Positions 24,301 through 39,300 of a stretch of 64,000 bases of DNA are shown piece by piece. The translations under genes were made by a program, and so were the position numbers. Every line of letters begins with the position of its first letter. The first letter of the stretch is position 1. The notes under the pieces are model-generated. The model saw only the letters and a list, made by a program, of their open reading frames with translations. It was not told where the DNA came from and searched no databases. Source of the stretch: Cocos nucifera (taxonomy: Eukaryota; Streptophyta; Magnoliopsida; Arecales; Arecaceae); the NCBI GenBank assembly GCA_006176705.1, contig QRFJ01003026.1:124001-188000 (forward strand), given 5' to 3'.

Positions 24301-27300
24301 AAGTGTGTACTCTCATAACATCCTCAGTGTGCCCATGAGCAACTTATCATTGAGTTAGCCATCATGCTCAAACACACCTATAAGCTGCACTCATGCAGAC
24401 CTAGAGAGTGCAAAACTAGGTGCCTATTTGCTTTGTCATTGTTCTGCTCCACAAGTCAAGTACCATGTGCACCTTGTCATTTTTCTACAATCAAGCACTA
24501 TGCCCCAATTTCATGGTGCTTTCAGTGTCATTAATGCTTTCCTAGTTGAGTTATGGTACTGCTATCCCACCTTGGCTTTAATTGTACAGCCAAATAAATG
24601 GGAGGTGAAGGCCTCGGCTTTTGAATCCTCCTTGGTCAATTCCCTATTCCAATAAACAGCTGAGTTCCATCCACCCAAAGGCCTTCTCTGCAGTTGCCAG
24701 TGCATACAACTATAGTGTAGCATTGCATTTTTTTTCTCCAAAAGGAAGGGGAGGCAACTTCACCTAGTTTATTAAAGGGAAAAGAATGTACAAGAAGAGA
24801 TAAGAAACAAGAGTCAAGATAAACAAAAAGAGATGGGTAACTAGGATGGTTACTCTTATCTGTTCTGGGTTGTGATGGGGCAGTTTTAGTTGACTAGTCA
24901 ATGTCCTTAGTCAGGTTTACCTCAATCAACCATTTAGAATATTGGATTACATCAGGATTAACTTGATCTTCCCCTATCTGCTTGATTGTTACCTTGGTGA
25001 CATCAATGCACCTTGGAGATCTTAATTACTCCATCTTTTTTGGTGAACTTGCACTGCAATTGGTTTATGGAATAAGGGCTGGAATGGGATGGGAATTCTA
25101 ACTTTCTTCTCATTCTGTTGTCTGATTTGCACATGTGATGCAATTATCTTGGAATCGCCATACCATTAAATGAAAGATTTGTGATTCTACACTTAATTGG
25201 TAGGAATTGTCAATTCCATAGGAGTGAGAAAGAATGATATTTTGGTATGAGTTGGTGGCATAAAATGACAGTATGTGATATACATTATAGAACCAATTGG
25301 TGGCATTTATGGTTCAAGAATGGCAATAAACGATTAATTACCATATGAATCTTAAGAAATATTATTTTATTAGGATGAATGCTTAAAATATAAATAATAT
25401 GATGGGAGGCCCCCAAAACAGTTTGAGTGGTCATTCTTCTAATTTGAGTTCTATTCCTTAGTTAAGAATATAGTACCAGAGTTTAGGAAATCACTATTCA
25501 AGCCCATTCATAAAATAATAGAAAATTATATATTTTAAAAGTTAATTTGCTAAATTAAGTGTTACAATGGAATCTGCTGTTTCTTTCCCTTTTCTTCCTT
25601 TATTTTGCCTAAACAATGGAATGGAAAAGATGATTATGAGTTCATATCCTCCATTCCATTGCATTCTGGTTTTCGTTTTGACTTTTTCATTCATGGTTTG
25701 TTGAACCATCTTGAATCAGGCACTTCGGGGTATACCAAACCGAACAGGTCCCTAATTGAAATGGTACACCACATTGAAATGGCAAAAAAGGTAGTTCAAA
25801 GGTTTTCCGCTTCGTTTCTTCATCTTTGGCATCCCCTTGTGCTTGTCTTCCCCTCGCCAACTGACACCTACATAGATCACTCTCAAATAAGCTCTGTCTC
25901 TCCCTTTTTCTCTCTCTCTCTTCCCCTTCCCTCCCTCCCTTTCTATCTCCCCCTAACTCCCTCTGTCTTCCCCTCCCTCCCTTCCCCTCCTGTTTCCTCC
26001 TCCCTCTTCCTTGTGCGGTCTCCTTGACACTACCGTCTGTTGGGTTTTTATAGATGCTCATAGATTTCAAAAATTCTTTTGAAAATGATTGCAGTAGAAG
26101 AATAGATTAAACATCTTTTAATCTAAAACATGCATAGATCAAAAATCAAAGCAGCTAAGGATCTAGTTCATATGCAGAAAATAATGTAAATCTGATTTTA
26201 ATCTAAAAATTAAAATATGTGATCAGATCACATACCTGTTTTGCTTTTTCTTTCTTCTTCAAAAGGGATCTAGAAGATGAATAGATTCTGTCTTAGCCGC
26301 ACAAGTGTCCGGCCTTTATAGGTATCTACTTAGGATCAACCAAGATCAGTCCTCTTTGATGTAGATCCTCCTCCTCTAAGTTGGATCTTCTCGTGTACTT
26401 GAATCGCGTCTGGATCTTTGATTAATCTTTGATCTTTTCCTTGATCTTCTTTTTCTCTTCTTCTTCTTCTTGATCTTTGAAGCAATCAAGAACCAAAATT
26501 AGATGGAGAAGAGAGGATGCCCAACCTTCTTGGGCGTGGGATAATGGGATGCCCAACCTTCTTGGGTGTGGGAACTAGAAGAGGGAGAAAGAGGGGGTGC
26601 GGAGGCTAGAGAGGGGGCAGCTTTTGATCTGAATTTCTTCATTAAGGGCCAAGAGAAAGGCCTCTTAAATAGAGGGGTTCTTGGAGTCCTAACCAAAATC
26701 CAATTAGGTTCAAAAGATAAGTCCTAATCGCATTAGAACCTTTTTCTGATCAGCCTTTGACCATGCCTAAGAGGGATTAGGGGGTGCCAACACTTGGCGC
26801 CCTTTAGGGCTTTCTCACGCACACAAGAGAAAGGGGGGGGCACATGCCCCCCCTCTTTCTTTCTTTCTTTCTCATGTTCATCCACATGGGGCGTGCCCTA
26901 TCTTGATCACTTAAGTTACATGCCCCTTGATTTAATCTTGACCATCAAGGAGTTAGTTTGGGGATTAAGCCCTTTCTTGATTTGATCCAAACCTCTTGGG
27001 CACCCAACAATTGGAGCCCATTGAATTCAATTCGATTAGGTTCAATTGACTCGGTTTAATTCTTATCAAATAAGCAATCTAAGTCCAAAGAGGTATTGAG
27101 TTTAACCATGTGCTAACAAGGCTCTCCTGAACCCAATAGGATTTCTCTAAATCCTAATTCAATTATGGCTTCACAAGCCCAATTGTCCAATTCAGATCAA
27201 ATCCCTTTGTTGTGTGATTCTATAGGTTTAATTCTGTCTGGTAGTGAGATATACCATGATCTCTATAATGGTATTATTGAAACTCCTTTTAATGGGTCGG

Positions 27301-30300
27301 AATAATTCTACTCTCACTCAATAAGGATCATCGATCCATAACGATCTTATCGAACTCTTACAATCCACTAGTGATATCTAGCAGTTTGTAGTGGCAACCT
27401 AGTAGAACTGAAAAAAGAATCTCTAGATGTAGTTCTTATGTGATTCAATTCCTCTATCGTGAGTCCCGACTAGATGGTAGGTCACGGATAAATCGTCAAA
27501 TCTCAACATCAGTCATATGCTAGATTCAATTAACTCAAGTCCAATAGTGATTCTCATGGAAACTATTTTCCATCAATCATACTGCTGTGGCCACAGACTT
27601 AGGGACTTAGCTTCTCAATTTTCATAGGATTACTCTTTTCTATCAAGGTCGATAGATCCTATTTAGATGCATACTCTGCTCCTATAATGGACCAATTGTC
27701 ACCAACATCCACTATAAAGAATCATATGGCTAGAGGCAATATTTTTGTGTAGTCAAACTCCTGCAGCCTCACTATGAGCAGTCGTGGCACCACAGGTCAA
27801 AGGACCATTCATACAACTACAGCATCGAGACGATCACTGATAATTGAATAAAAATCTATGTGATCTCTCGTGTGGTCACGCTTAGTACTAGTTGTTCTCT
27901 AACAATTGCCTGCACTTGCTGCTCAGTGTCTCTATACTGTAGATTAGAGACTTATTTACCCTGAATGAAGCGATCCGTGCGTTGGTCTATGCAGATCGAT
28001 CACCGTTCTCATGATGATCCTATGACTGGGAACAATTTAGAAATTAATTATACATGCCTCTAATTCTCAACTCATGAGAATATGTATTGTAAGCATTAAT
28101 TTCTTTGACGATTCAAGGACACATCATACTTGAATGAAAATAAAAATCTGCCTTTTTATTGATCAAATTAATGTTTTAAGTATAAATTTGTGTTCTAGAA
28201 TAATACAATGTTTGTACCATATTGGCTTCTAGGACATACATCTAACTTTATTTGGATCCAGTCCCTATCATCTTCATTTCAAAATAGGAGAGAGAATGGA
28301 GCAGGGGAGATAGGGAAGGAAGTAGAGGAGTGCAATCGTGGTTTTTGTTTTGAATACTTTGTTTTTAATTTTTCAAATTTTGAATTGAAGTGGCAAACTA
28401 TTTGCCGACCTTCTTTTAGTGAACTTAGAGAATGGTCTGCCAACTTTAGTTCAAATTTTGAAAATAAAAAAGTGCAAAAATGCTTTGAAATGGTATGGTA
28501 TAGACTTGTACCAAATTATACCACTGGTCGATCGATATGGTCCTAATACTGATTTGGCAAACTTTGCTTTCATTTGTGACCCAAACAATGCATTTTTTTC
28601 TTTCGTTTTTTTAATTAGGAAGTGAAATCAAGCTCTTGGTCAAATGAAACACCTATGGAACATTTTTCACTTCTCAAAGCAGTCCACTAAATAGGCACAA
28701 TAATAACTTACCAACTCCAACTATCTCATTTGTCTAGTTATTCTCCATCAAAATTGAATGTGCTAACTAAGATTAACATGGGCATATGTGAGGGGCTTCA
28801 CTGCCATCAAGAACCTAGTTTTGATGAAATGTCAAACTGGAATCTCATATAAAAATTCATCATCAAAATTCATCATCAATGAATTATAATACACATGGTG
28901 CATGTTGGGTGTGAATCCTTTCTTGCCGAAGTCTGACAGGATATCTGGCCTTGAGGAAACTCCGTCCGACGAGGATAGCCACGCCAGACTCCGGCCAGTG
29001 AAGAGTTTACGCTCAGGCGCCGAGACTGCAGACCTCCAACTTGAATTTATCGGCCGATCTTCTTCATCCAGATTCCTAGCTTCTTTGGATATTCCTAGAA
29101 CCTATAGAGCATTGTAGATTTCGCTCAGACGAACTTGAATATTGATGACAACCCTCAGATAGCTAAGTAACAGGTCTAATTATGGCTTGGTTTGGCCGAC
29201 CTTGGCGCTCCTTAAATTTTTTTCCAACAAAAAACCATCCAAGCTGTTCGATATTGGACCAACGTCGGATCAACAGAACTCCTCTCTAGACGAACTCCTA
29301 CAATATACTAAGGATGACAGACCTCAGGATTCCTGCATCAAGAGCTCTGAACATGCAGACAAAAGGACCTCGTCCTCTTTTTGTCAGCCTCCAGATGGCT
29401 TCGAAAGTAGCTGAGCTTCAAAGGAATAGATAAGCAGTCGGACTTCTCCACCAGCCAAACTTCTTTCGGATTTCTTCCTCAACCGAGCCTCTCCACCAGT
29501 TGAACTCCATCCGGACTGCTCCAATGGATCTCCATCCGGATTCTTTTAGTAGATCTCCATCTGGATCCTCCTAGCAAAACTATTTCTGGATTCCTCCAAC
29601 AGACTTTCTTCAGGATTTCTCCAGTCATAGGACCTCCGAACCCCTTTCGACCGAACTTCCTGTAGTCGCTTAGAAGAGCCTCTGCACCTATGCAAATCCA
29701 GCTATCTGCATAGCATGAACTTACTTACACACAGGCGACCTTGAAGGAGTCTGAACTCCTCTAGAATTAATGAAACTTGAAGCTCTTCAAATGCTTGATG
29801 TAGACTTGGAATTGTTTAAAGAATTCCTTTATGAACCTTCATTTTCTCTTGAACAATCCCATCTCATGAGATATTTTGTTCCGAGCTTTCCTGAACTTCC
29901 AAAAGATGCATTTATTTGGAGTTAATTAGCAACCAATTTATGGGACAATGTGTCCATATCAAGTTTTGCCGGATCTATATTGGAGTTCATATCGGCTAGT
30001 GATAGTACCACCACATACCCTGCCGATGAAAGGAAAATTTGATTTTCTGTCGCAAGATCGTCCAGATCTGATCAGATCTAAGACAGATTTTTCTATAAAA
30101 ATTCTACGATCCGATCAGATCTAAGAGTCCTCAGATTTGATCGTGGTGATTTGATATTAAAAATTAAAAATAAAATTAAGTCAGATTTAATTTTAAGTAT
30201 CTTGTTGGGTAATCTGATTATCCTGCGATGATTCTGTAGATTCCTTAAGTTCTGAAAGGAGCCACGCACGCGTCTGGCCTTTACCGGTATCCACTCGAGC

Positions 30301-33300
30301 AGAATCTGAACGTCTTCTCCTCGCGAATTTCTCTTCCAAAGATTAGATTTAAATCTTAGTCCGTAGATCCTTTAAAACTATTTTTGAAGACAGTCCGTCC
30401 ATCTTACGAACACCGTCGCATAGATCCTGAATCTTGTGCCAAAAATCTTGGACCTTCATTTCAGATTTGTGCCTAACTTTTTAGGCGTGTAGAAGAGAGG
30501 GAGAGAGGATAGAGAGGGTGTGGGATATGATAGGGGCGACAGCACTTGGGCGTGGAAATTATTTTCATGCGATCCCTTCACAATGGCGTGAGAAGGGGTT
30601 TTAATCCCAACGCGACCTAGAGTCCCATTTTGACCAAATCACTTATTATTTGATTAAAGAAACTCTAGGGATTATTCTCCACGTCAAAACACCATATCCC
30701 ATCTGATTTTGTTGCCAAAATTCAATAAAAAATGGGACAACATGAGTAGATAAGGAAGAGTCCATTGCGCTTAGGACTCTTCCCTCAAGAGTTTGATCCA
30801 AATCAAATTCTATCAAAATCCAGTCAAACCACCACCATAAATCATGAAATTTGGCACACCCATAGCATGACTCGAGCCCTTTCACATATACAAAAATTAG
30901 ATCAAAAGGATTTTTAGATAATTTTCTAGAAGCATCTGATCAGGTGATCCTCAATTCTCTCAATTGGGTCAACTTTTGACCCTAGTCCAATTATACTTAG
31001 GAATGGATTTAATTTCTACAATTAATCTGATCTAGACTAGTTCCAGTCAGATGAAAATAAACCCATTCAAGATACAGAAATGAGTTAAATCAAATTTGAC
31101 TTGGATGCGACGAATCAAAAAGACTATAAAAGGAGAAAGCCAGGCTCAATCGTATGATAGCATGATTATCTTGAACCTGATTGGATCTAATCTAAATCAA
31201 TCGAACTGGGTTAGCTCCATTAATGACATCCAGACCTAAATCCTTGTTTGTGTGATCCAGTTAGGTTCGGTTCTGTATGGTAATGACACATGTCGCGATC
31301 TCTATCATTGGCATCATCGAAACATCTTTCGATGGATCAGAACTCTTCTGATTCATACAATTAGAATGATCGATCATCAAAATTATTCTAATTGCTCCCA
31401 AAATCCATCAGTGATACCTAGCAGTATATGATGGCAATCCATCAGAATTGAAAGCGAACCTCTTAGTGCAGCTACCTGTGTGATTGGATTCTTTTATCTT
31501 GAGTCTCGACAGGATTAGGATTAAGATGAACTCGTCAAATCCAACATTCGTTATATGAATTAATCATTCGATTTGAGTCCGATATGAAATCCTAATAGAA
31601 ATTCTTTCTATCATCTTCACTCTGCCATGGTCATGGGCTTAAGAACTCAATTTCATGATTATTATAGGGCTACTCATCTACCGAGGTAGATAGATCCCCT
31701 ATTGGTGCAATCTAATTCCTACAATGAACATGCTATAGCCAACATACATCTCAGAATTTTGAATGGCTAGGAGATCAAGTTATGGTATAATCAAATTATA
31801 ACACCCTTAAGATGAACTGCTGATGCACCTCAGATCAAAGAGTCAGACACACTACCGCAGCATCGAGCCAGTCATTGACGAGAAGGTAGACTTATGACTG
31901 CTTAAGGTGGTCACGCTCAATGTCCTCGTTCTCTAATGAGTATCTGTACTCTCACTCCAATGTCTCTACACTATAGACTCAAGATATCTATCCTAAGAAA
32001 GCGATCGTACACCAACCTTTCGGATCGATCACCATCCTCGTGATGATCCTATGGTCGGGAGCAGTTTATAAGTTAATTATGAAAATTCATGTTTTAAATT
32101 TTCAACTCTTGAAAATATGAATTGTCATTACCATTAACTCAGAGGATGTATCACATATACTTTAAATACACACTGTGATAGAAAATAATCTTTCTATTAA
32201 TTTATAGTCAAAATTATAAAATTGTCTTTAGATGTGTATTACAAGTGTTTAGCCAATCTGACTTCTAGGGCACACATCTAACAAACTTTCACTTGACCTA
32301 AAGCCAATTGGCTATAAATCTAAGTCCCATCTACTCAAGATGGGCTTCGATCTTCTGCTGGCTCAATGGCTTTGTCAGCGGGTCTGCCGCATTGTCTGCG
32401 GAGTCGACTCTTTTAACCTCGACGTATCTCTTCTCGAGGTAATTGCGGATGAGGTGGTATCGTCACTCTATGTGCTTGGATTTCTGGTGAGACGTCGGCT
32501 CCTTAGCTAGGGCTATGACGTCATTGTTGTTGCAGTACAGAGGGACGGCATCTGATGGCATCACTTCGAGCTCTGCGGCAAATTTTTTATATCAGAATGC
32601 CTTCTTTACGGTCTCTAACATAGCGATGTACTCTACTTCCATGGTGGAGTCTGCTATCACCATCTGCTTGAAACTCTTCCAACTGATAGCTCTACCATTA
32701 CAAATAAACAGACTTCCAGATGTCGACTTTCGATCATCTATGTCGGACTTGAAATTCGAGTTTGTATACTCTTGGACCTGGAGTTCTCCATTACCAGAAA
32801 CTAGAAATATATCTTTAGTCTTTCTCAAGTACTTAAGGATACATTTCACAGAAGTCCAGTGCTCTTCGCTTGGATTCGACTGATACCTGTTCGTGACACT
32901 TACAGCATGGGCAATATTAGATCGTGTACATAGCATGGCATACATGAGGCTCTCTATTGCCGAAGCATAAAGGATCTTGCTTATGCGTTCAATCTCCTCA
33001 GGTGTGTTAGGGCACATTTTCTTGGAGAGATTAATGCTATATCTAAAAGGTACTAAACTCTTGGAGTTTTCCATGCTGAACCTCTTCAGTACCTCTATGT
33101 ACATTTTCTATGAGAGACCCAGCATCCTATTCGGTCTATCTTTATGGACCTTAATTCATAGAATAAAGGATGCCTCTCCTAGATCTTTCATAGAGAACTC
33201 CTTAGACAACCACATTTTGACTGTAGTCAATATGGGAATATCATTCCCAATTAGGAGGATGTCATTCACGTACAGTATGAGAAAGGCAACAGCGCTCTCA

Positions 33301-36300
33301 CTGATCTTTTTGAAAAGACAGAGCTCCTCGTTCTTGATGAATCTAAACGATTTGATTACATCATTGAAACGAGCATTCCAGCTCCAAGATGCTTGCTTAA
33401 GTCTATATATAGATCTTTGCAGCTTGCATATCTTGTCATCATCATCACTGGATGTGAAACCTAGCGGCTGTTCCATATAGATATCTTCCTCAAGATATTC
33501 ATTTAAGAATGCCGTTTTCACGTCCATCTGCCATATTTCGTAATTGAAATAGGCGCAACAGCAAGCAATGTGCGGATGGACTTGAGCATGACTACTGGCG
33601 AAAAAGTATCCTGATAGTTAATGCCTTTGTGCTGACTATACCCTTTCGCTACGAGCGTTGCTTTGAATGTCTCTACATTTCCATCGGCACCTATCTTTCT
33701 CTTAAAGATTCATTTACACCCAATAGGTACTATGCCTTCAAGTGGATCTATCAAGGTCCAGACTTGGTTTGAATGCATTGAGTCAATCTTTGACTCTATT
33801 GCTTCTAACCATTTCTCGGAGTTGATATCTAATATCGCCTCGTCATAGGTTTTGGGATCATTACCATGAACCCCATTTTTTATGAGAAAAATTCTCTACG
33901 TCTTCTGAGATAGTACCTAAGTACCTTTCAGGAGGACGGAAAATTCTATTTAATCTACGAGGTGGAGGTAGTGCCTGGGTTGGCTCAATCTGATTGGGTT
34001 CCATAGGTTTTTTAGCTCGTGGCTTTTGGGAGACTTTCTCCTCGAACCTAATCTGCCTTCCAATACCACCATCTAGAATAAACTATTTTTCAAGAAAGAT
34101 GGTGTGTCGACTCACAATTACATTATGATCTTCCGGAAGATAGAAATAATATCCTAATGACTCTTTAGGATATCCAATAAATCGAGCTCTAAAGGACCAA
34201 GACTCTAATTTGTCCATTTGTTGTCTCTTGATATGGGTTGGACAATCCTAAATTCTGAGATGACTCAGACTTGGTTTCTTACCATGCCATATCTCATACA
34301 GTGTAGTAGGAACGATGTTAGAGGGAATTCTATTCAGTAAATATATAGCGGTCATAAGACTGTCCCCAAAGAAATTTAGGAAGGTCCGTGAAACTCATCA
34401 TGGATCGGACCATATCTAATAGGATCCAGTTTCTCTATTCTGAAATTCTGTTGAGGCATTCCAGGTGGAGTCCATTAAGAGACTATGCCATTGTCCTTAA
34501 GATAGTCTAGGAATTTTCGACTAAGGTATTCGCCTCGATCTGATTGAAGAACCTTAATAGTTTTTCCTATTTGTTTTTCTACTTCGAGTCTGAATTCTTT
34601 GAACCTTTCAAAGACTTCAAATTTATGTCGCATCAAATACACATACCCGTACCAAGACAGATCATCGGTAAAGATGATGAAGTAGACATAATTGTCTCTG
34701 ACCGGTACATCAAATGAGCTGCATACATCAGTATGTACTAGGGCAAGTAGGTCTGTGGCCCTTTTCCCATGTCCTACATAAGGGAGCTTGGTTATTTTAC
34801 CATGAAGGCATGATTCACAAATCGAATATGACTCAGAAGTCAACGGACTCAATAGTTCGAATTTCTCCAATTTGTTAATCCTGTCCTCAGCTATATAACC
34901 TAGCCTAAGGTGCCAAAGATATCCATCGTTTAGACCATCCCTAGGTCATTTTGATTCTATGGCATTCACGTTTTGCTCGATATTAAAAATAGAAACATCA
35001 ATATGTAATTGACAGAGATCATTTATAAGAAAATCACTTGCAATTTTATTTTTTTCATAAAGAATATTACGATGGTCCTTAAGAAAACTAATTACATAGC
35101 CTTCTTGTGCTAAATATGAAATAGAAATCAAATTCCTGCTTGCTGCAGGCATATAAAAATAATTTCTAAGAACTAGATCTAATCCTGACAGTAATCGAAG
35201 AGGATAGATTTCGACGGCCACAGCAGCAACTCTTGCTCCGTTTTTGATGCATAGGATCATCTCACCATCCCTCAGTCTTCTGCTATCCTCAAGATCCTAC
35301 ATAGAAGTGCATAAGTGAGCACTAGAACCAGAGTCAAGCATCCAACTAGATGCAGAAAAAATCGTAAGATTAGATTCTATAACGAGCATACCTCTAGAAG
35401 AACCTGCCTCCTTATTTTTCAGACTGGCCAGGTAGAGAGGGCAGTTCCGCTTCCAGTGGTTGTCTGTATTGCAATGAAAATATTTTTCTTATCAGCGGTC
35501 TTTTTCTTTGGCTTTGCCTTCTTCTTCCCACCATCCACATTCTGCTTCTTTACAGACTTCTTCTTTCCAAAAGACTCTCTTGGAAGAAGTCCGCTCCACA
35601 GCAAGCATCAAGTCCTTTGAACCTTTCATAGAGAGCTCAGCAGTGACCAACATATTCATAAGTTCAGTCAAGGTATTTTGAAGTTTATGCATATGGTAGT
35701 TCATGATGAGTTGCCCATACGCATTAGTCAGACTGCAGAATTATATCAATTTGCAGGTCCTGATCTAACTTGACATCGAGCTTCTCAAGCTCTTCTAAGT
35801 CCTTGATCATCATCAGATAATGATCTTGGATCGATTGCCTATCACGCATTTGAGCCTTAAAAAGTCTCTTAGTGACTTGATATTTGGCTGTGCGACTCTG
35901 TTCACCAAACAACTCTTGTAGATGAGCCAACATTTGGCAGCTAGTCTTAATGTTTTCATGTTGGCGCTGGAGCTCATCAGACATCGAGTCCAACATGTAA
36001 TACCTGGCTTTGTTATCTTCATCCGTCCATTTTTCAAGAGCTCTCTGATCAGTGGACGGACGTGCTGGCTGGTAAAGTGGAAGGATCCCGTTCCAACACA
36101 TGAGTTAACTTCTCGGAATTCAACTATTTTGAAATTCCAGAGCCAATCCTTGTAGTTGTGTCCAGTCAGTCTATGGATGTCTAGGATACTGGCTAGTGGG
36201 TTGGATGCAGACATTTTTCTGTAGAGAGTCAAAATCTTTAGTTAGATTTTGTAATTAGACTTAATCAATTTGTTTAGGGATTTTATTTTTAAACAAATTA

Positions 36301-39300
36301 GGCTTCCACTATTTACTCGGATTCCTACACTCTCTTGGCAAAGATGCGAAAATCTCCGTAATTATTGATTTCTAGTGGGTGGTGCGGTCCCACCAACTGG
36401 CTCACCATCTCACCTAACAGTTATTGGTGATGGGTCAACTGATGAGTGGACAATTCTTGTCCAAGGATTCTCTAATCATGGTGCACCCAAATTTGGTCTT
36501 TAATTCATGAAGCTCATCGTGCCTGGAATATTGCTCCACTCCTTAGTTAAGTAAGACCCACCATTTGCACGAATTAGATTCTTGATTGGATCTTTCACCG
36601 TATCTGGAATATTGAGCCCAACCCATCCTCCAATCCGTAGCATCCAATGGCTAATAGACATGGTTGCATCTTTCCGGTGCAACTGAACCACTGTATCCAA
36701 TCGAGAACAATCAATCCTGGTAAGAACCCGCACATCTACAATGGTGGAAGACTTTAGACTTAATATTTTCTTAGGAAGATTTAATTTAGATCTCTTTAAA
36801 CTTGATTTGACTTAGTCATAACAATTATGACTAACCTAGTGGCATGGGTTGGCTCAAATTATTAGCCATCTCAAATCAGAATCGGGTTGAAACAAATGGT
36901 CAAGTGAGATTGGTGGAAGGGATATGCCATTAACTCGACAAGAACGCATTTAGATTAAGTAGCTCTCAATTAAAAATCAGTCGGTCGTATCTGCCAGACT
37001 TACCTTAGACACTAAATTGTCGAATCAGAACCAATCGGATTAGCCTATAATCCAAGCTCGAACCGCGGAGTCAAATTAGGTCTTGATTTGATCGAGTCAC
37101 ATCTCAATGTGATTCAATCTTGACCCAGACTTAATCCTATTAGGCTGGTCAATTCTAAGCTTTCTTTGATCCCACCTAACCAACTCTTGATTCGATTTGA
37201 TCAACCGCTAGACCTAATTGAGCTACCCAAGCCCGAACTCAATTTTATGAAGATGTCTTAGATCTAAAAATTCATAATTTTTAAGCCTAATTAATTTCAT
37301 AATCTTAATTCTTAATTAAGTTTTGAATTCATGAATAAAATATGTAACAAAATTCTAGGATTTCAGGATCTAGGATTTTGCAGAAAATAAATTCTGATTT
37401 CTGATTAAGGACGAATGCGCAGCACCCCTACACATCATAAGAACATCCCATCGAATGGAAGGAGAAGGTCTTTAAACCCTACTTTATGGCCAAGGAGAAT
37501 GCCTTGATCAGAAATATATTTTCTAAAACAAAACTAGTTAGATATAAATCATATATCACATATACAAAAGATCTAACCTATACATGTCTTGCATATATCT
37601 CATGTATTATAACTCAATAAACCATGCATACTTTCAGATCTAAAATATCACATATTAAATCAAAAAAATAAAATTTTAAATTTGATCACATCAAAAGTAA
37701 AATTATTCTAGACATTTTATAGAACTATTCTATAATTAGTCTAAGCATGCATCTTTTATATCTCATATGAATAAATTGAAAATTAAAAACTATATTTTTT
37801 ATTTTTTAGAACTGATTACAATAATTATAACATCAAAAAAATAGAAATAAAATAGATCTAAAATCATATTTAATCAAATTAACAATATGATCATGCTAGA
37901 CTACACAAAACAATTCTATTTCTAGTCTAGTGATGCATCTCATATATTATAGATCTAAATCATATAATTTTTAATTTTCTAATTTCAGATCTAATTATAT
38001 CTTATGTAACATCTGAAATCATTTAATATCAGATCATAAATAAAAATTAAATCAGATCTAAAAAAGATTTGAAGAACTGCTAACGCAGCTCTAATATCAG
38101 TTGAAAGGAAAATATGATTTTTCGCCATAGCATCGTCTAGATCTGATCAGATCTGAGGCACATTTTTCTACAAAAATTCTACGATCCAATCAGATCTAAG
38201 AGTTCTTAGATCTGATATTAAAAATTAAAAATTAAATTAAATTAGATTTAATTTTAAGTATCTTGCTGGGTAATCTGATTAGCTTGTGATGATCTTGTTG
38301 GTTCCTAAAGTTCTGGAAGAAGCCACGCATGTGCTTAGCCTCTATCAGTATATATTCGGGCAGGATCTGAACTTCTTATCACGAATCTCTCCTCCAAAGA
38401 TCAGATCTAAATCTAATCTATAGACTCTTCAAAACTATTTCTGAAGGCAGCCCGTCCGTCTCACGAATATCGTCGCGTAGATCCTGAATCTTGTGTCAAA
38501 AATCTTGGACCTTCCATCAGATTTGTGCCTAACTTTTTAGGCGTGTAGAAGAGAGGGAGAGAGGGTAGAAGGGGCGTGGGATATGATAGGGGCGACAACA
38601 CTTGGGCGTGGAAATTATTTTCATGCGATCCCTTCACAATGGCGTGAGAAGGGGTTTTAATCCCAACGCCACCTAGAGTTCCACTTTGACGAAATCACTT
38701 ATTATTTAATCAAAGGAACTCCAGGGATTATTCTCCACGTCAAAACATCAGATCCCATCTGGTTTTGTCGCCAAAATTCAATAAAAAATGGGGCGACATG
38801 AGTAGATAAGGAAGGGTCTATTGCGCCTAGGACTCTTCCCTTAAGAATTTGATCCAAATCAAACTCTATCAAAACCCAGTCAAACCACCATCATAAATTA
38901 CGAAATTTGGCACACCCATAGCATGACTCGAGCCTTATCACATATCCAAAAATCAGATCAAAAGGATTTCTAGAGAATTTTCTAGAAGCATCTGATTAGG
39001 TGATCCTCAATTCTTTCAATTGGGTCAACTTTTGATCCTAGTCCGATTGCACTTAGGAATGGATTTAGTTTCTATAATTAATCTGACCTGGACTAGTTCC
39101 AATCAGATGAAAATAAATTCATTTAAGATACAGGAAAGAGTCAAATTAAATTTGACTCGATTGCGACGAATCAGAAAGACTACAGAAGGAGAAAGCCAGG
39201 CTCAATCGTGTGCTAGCACGATTATCTTGAATCTGATTGGATTTAATCCAAATCAATCGAACTGGGTTAGCTTAATTGATGACATCCAAACCCAAACTCT

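Noticed and set aside
25605..26070. Open frames of 127-140 codons on both strands
   Set aside because: They are driven by a CT-rich microsatellite.
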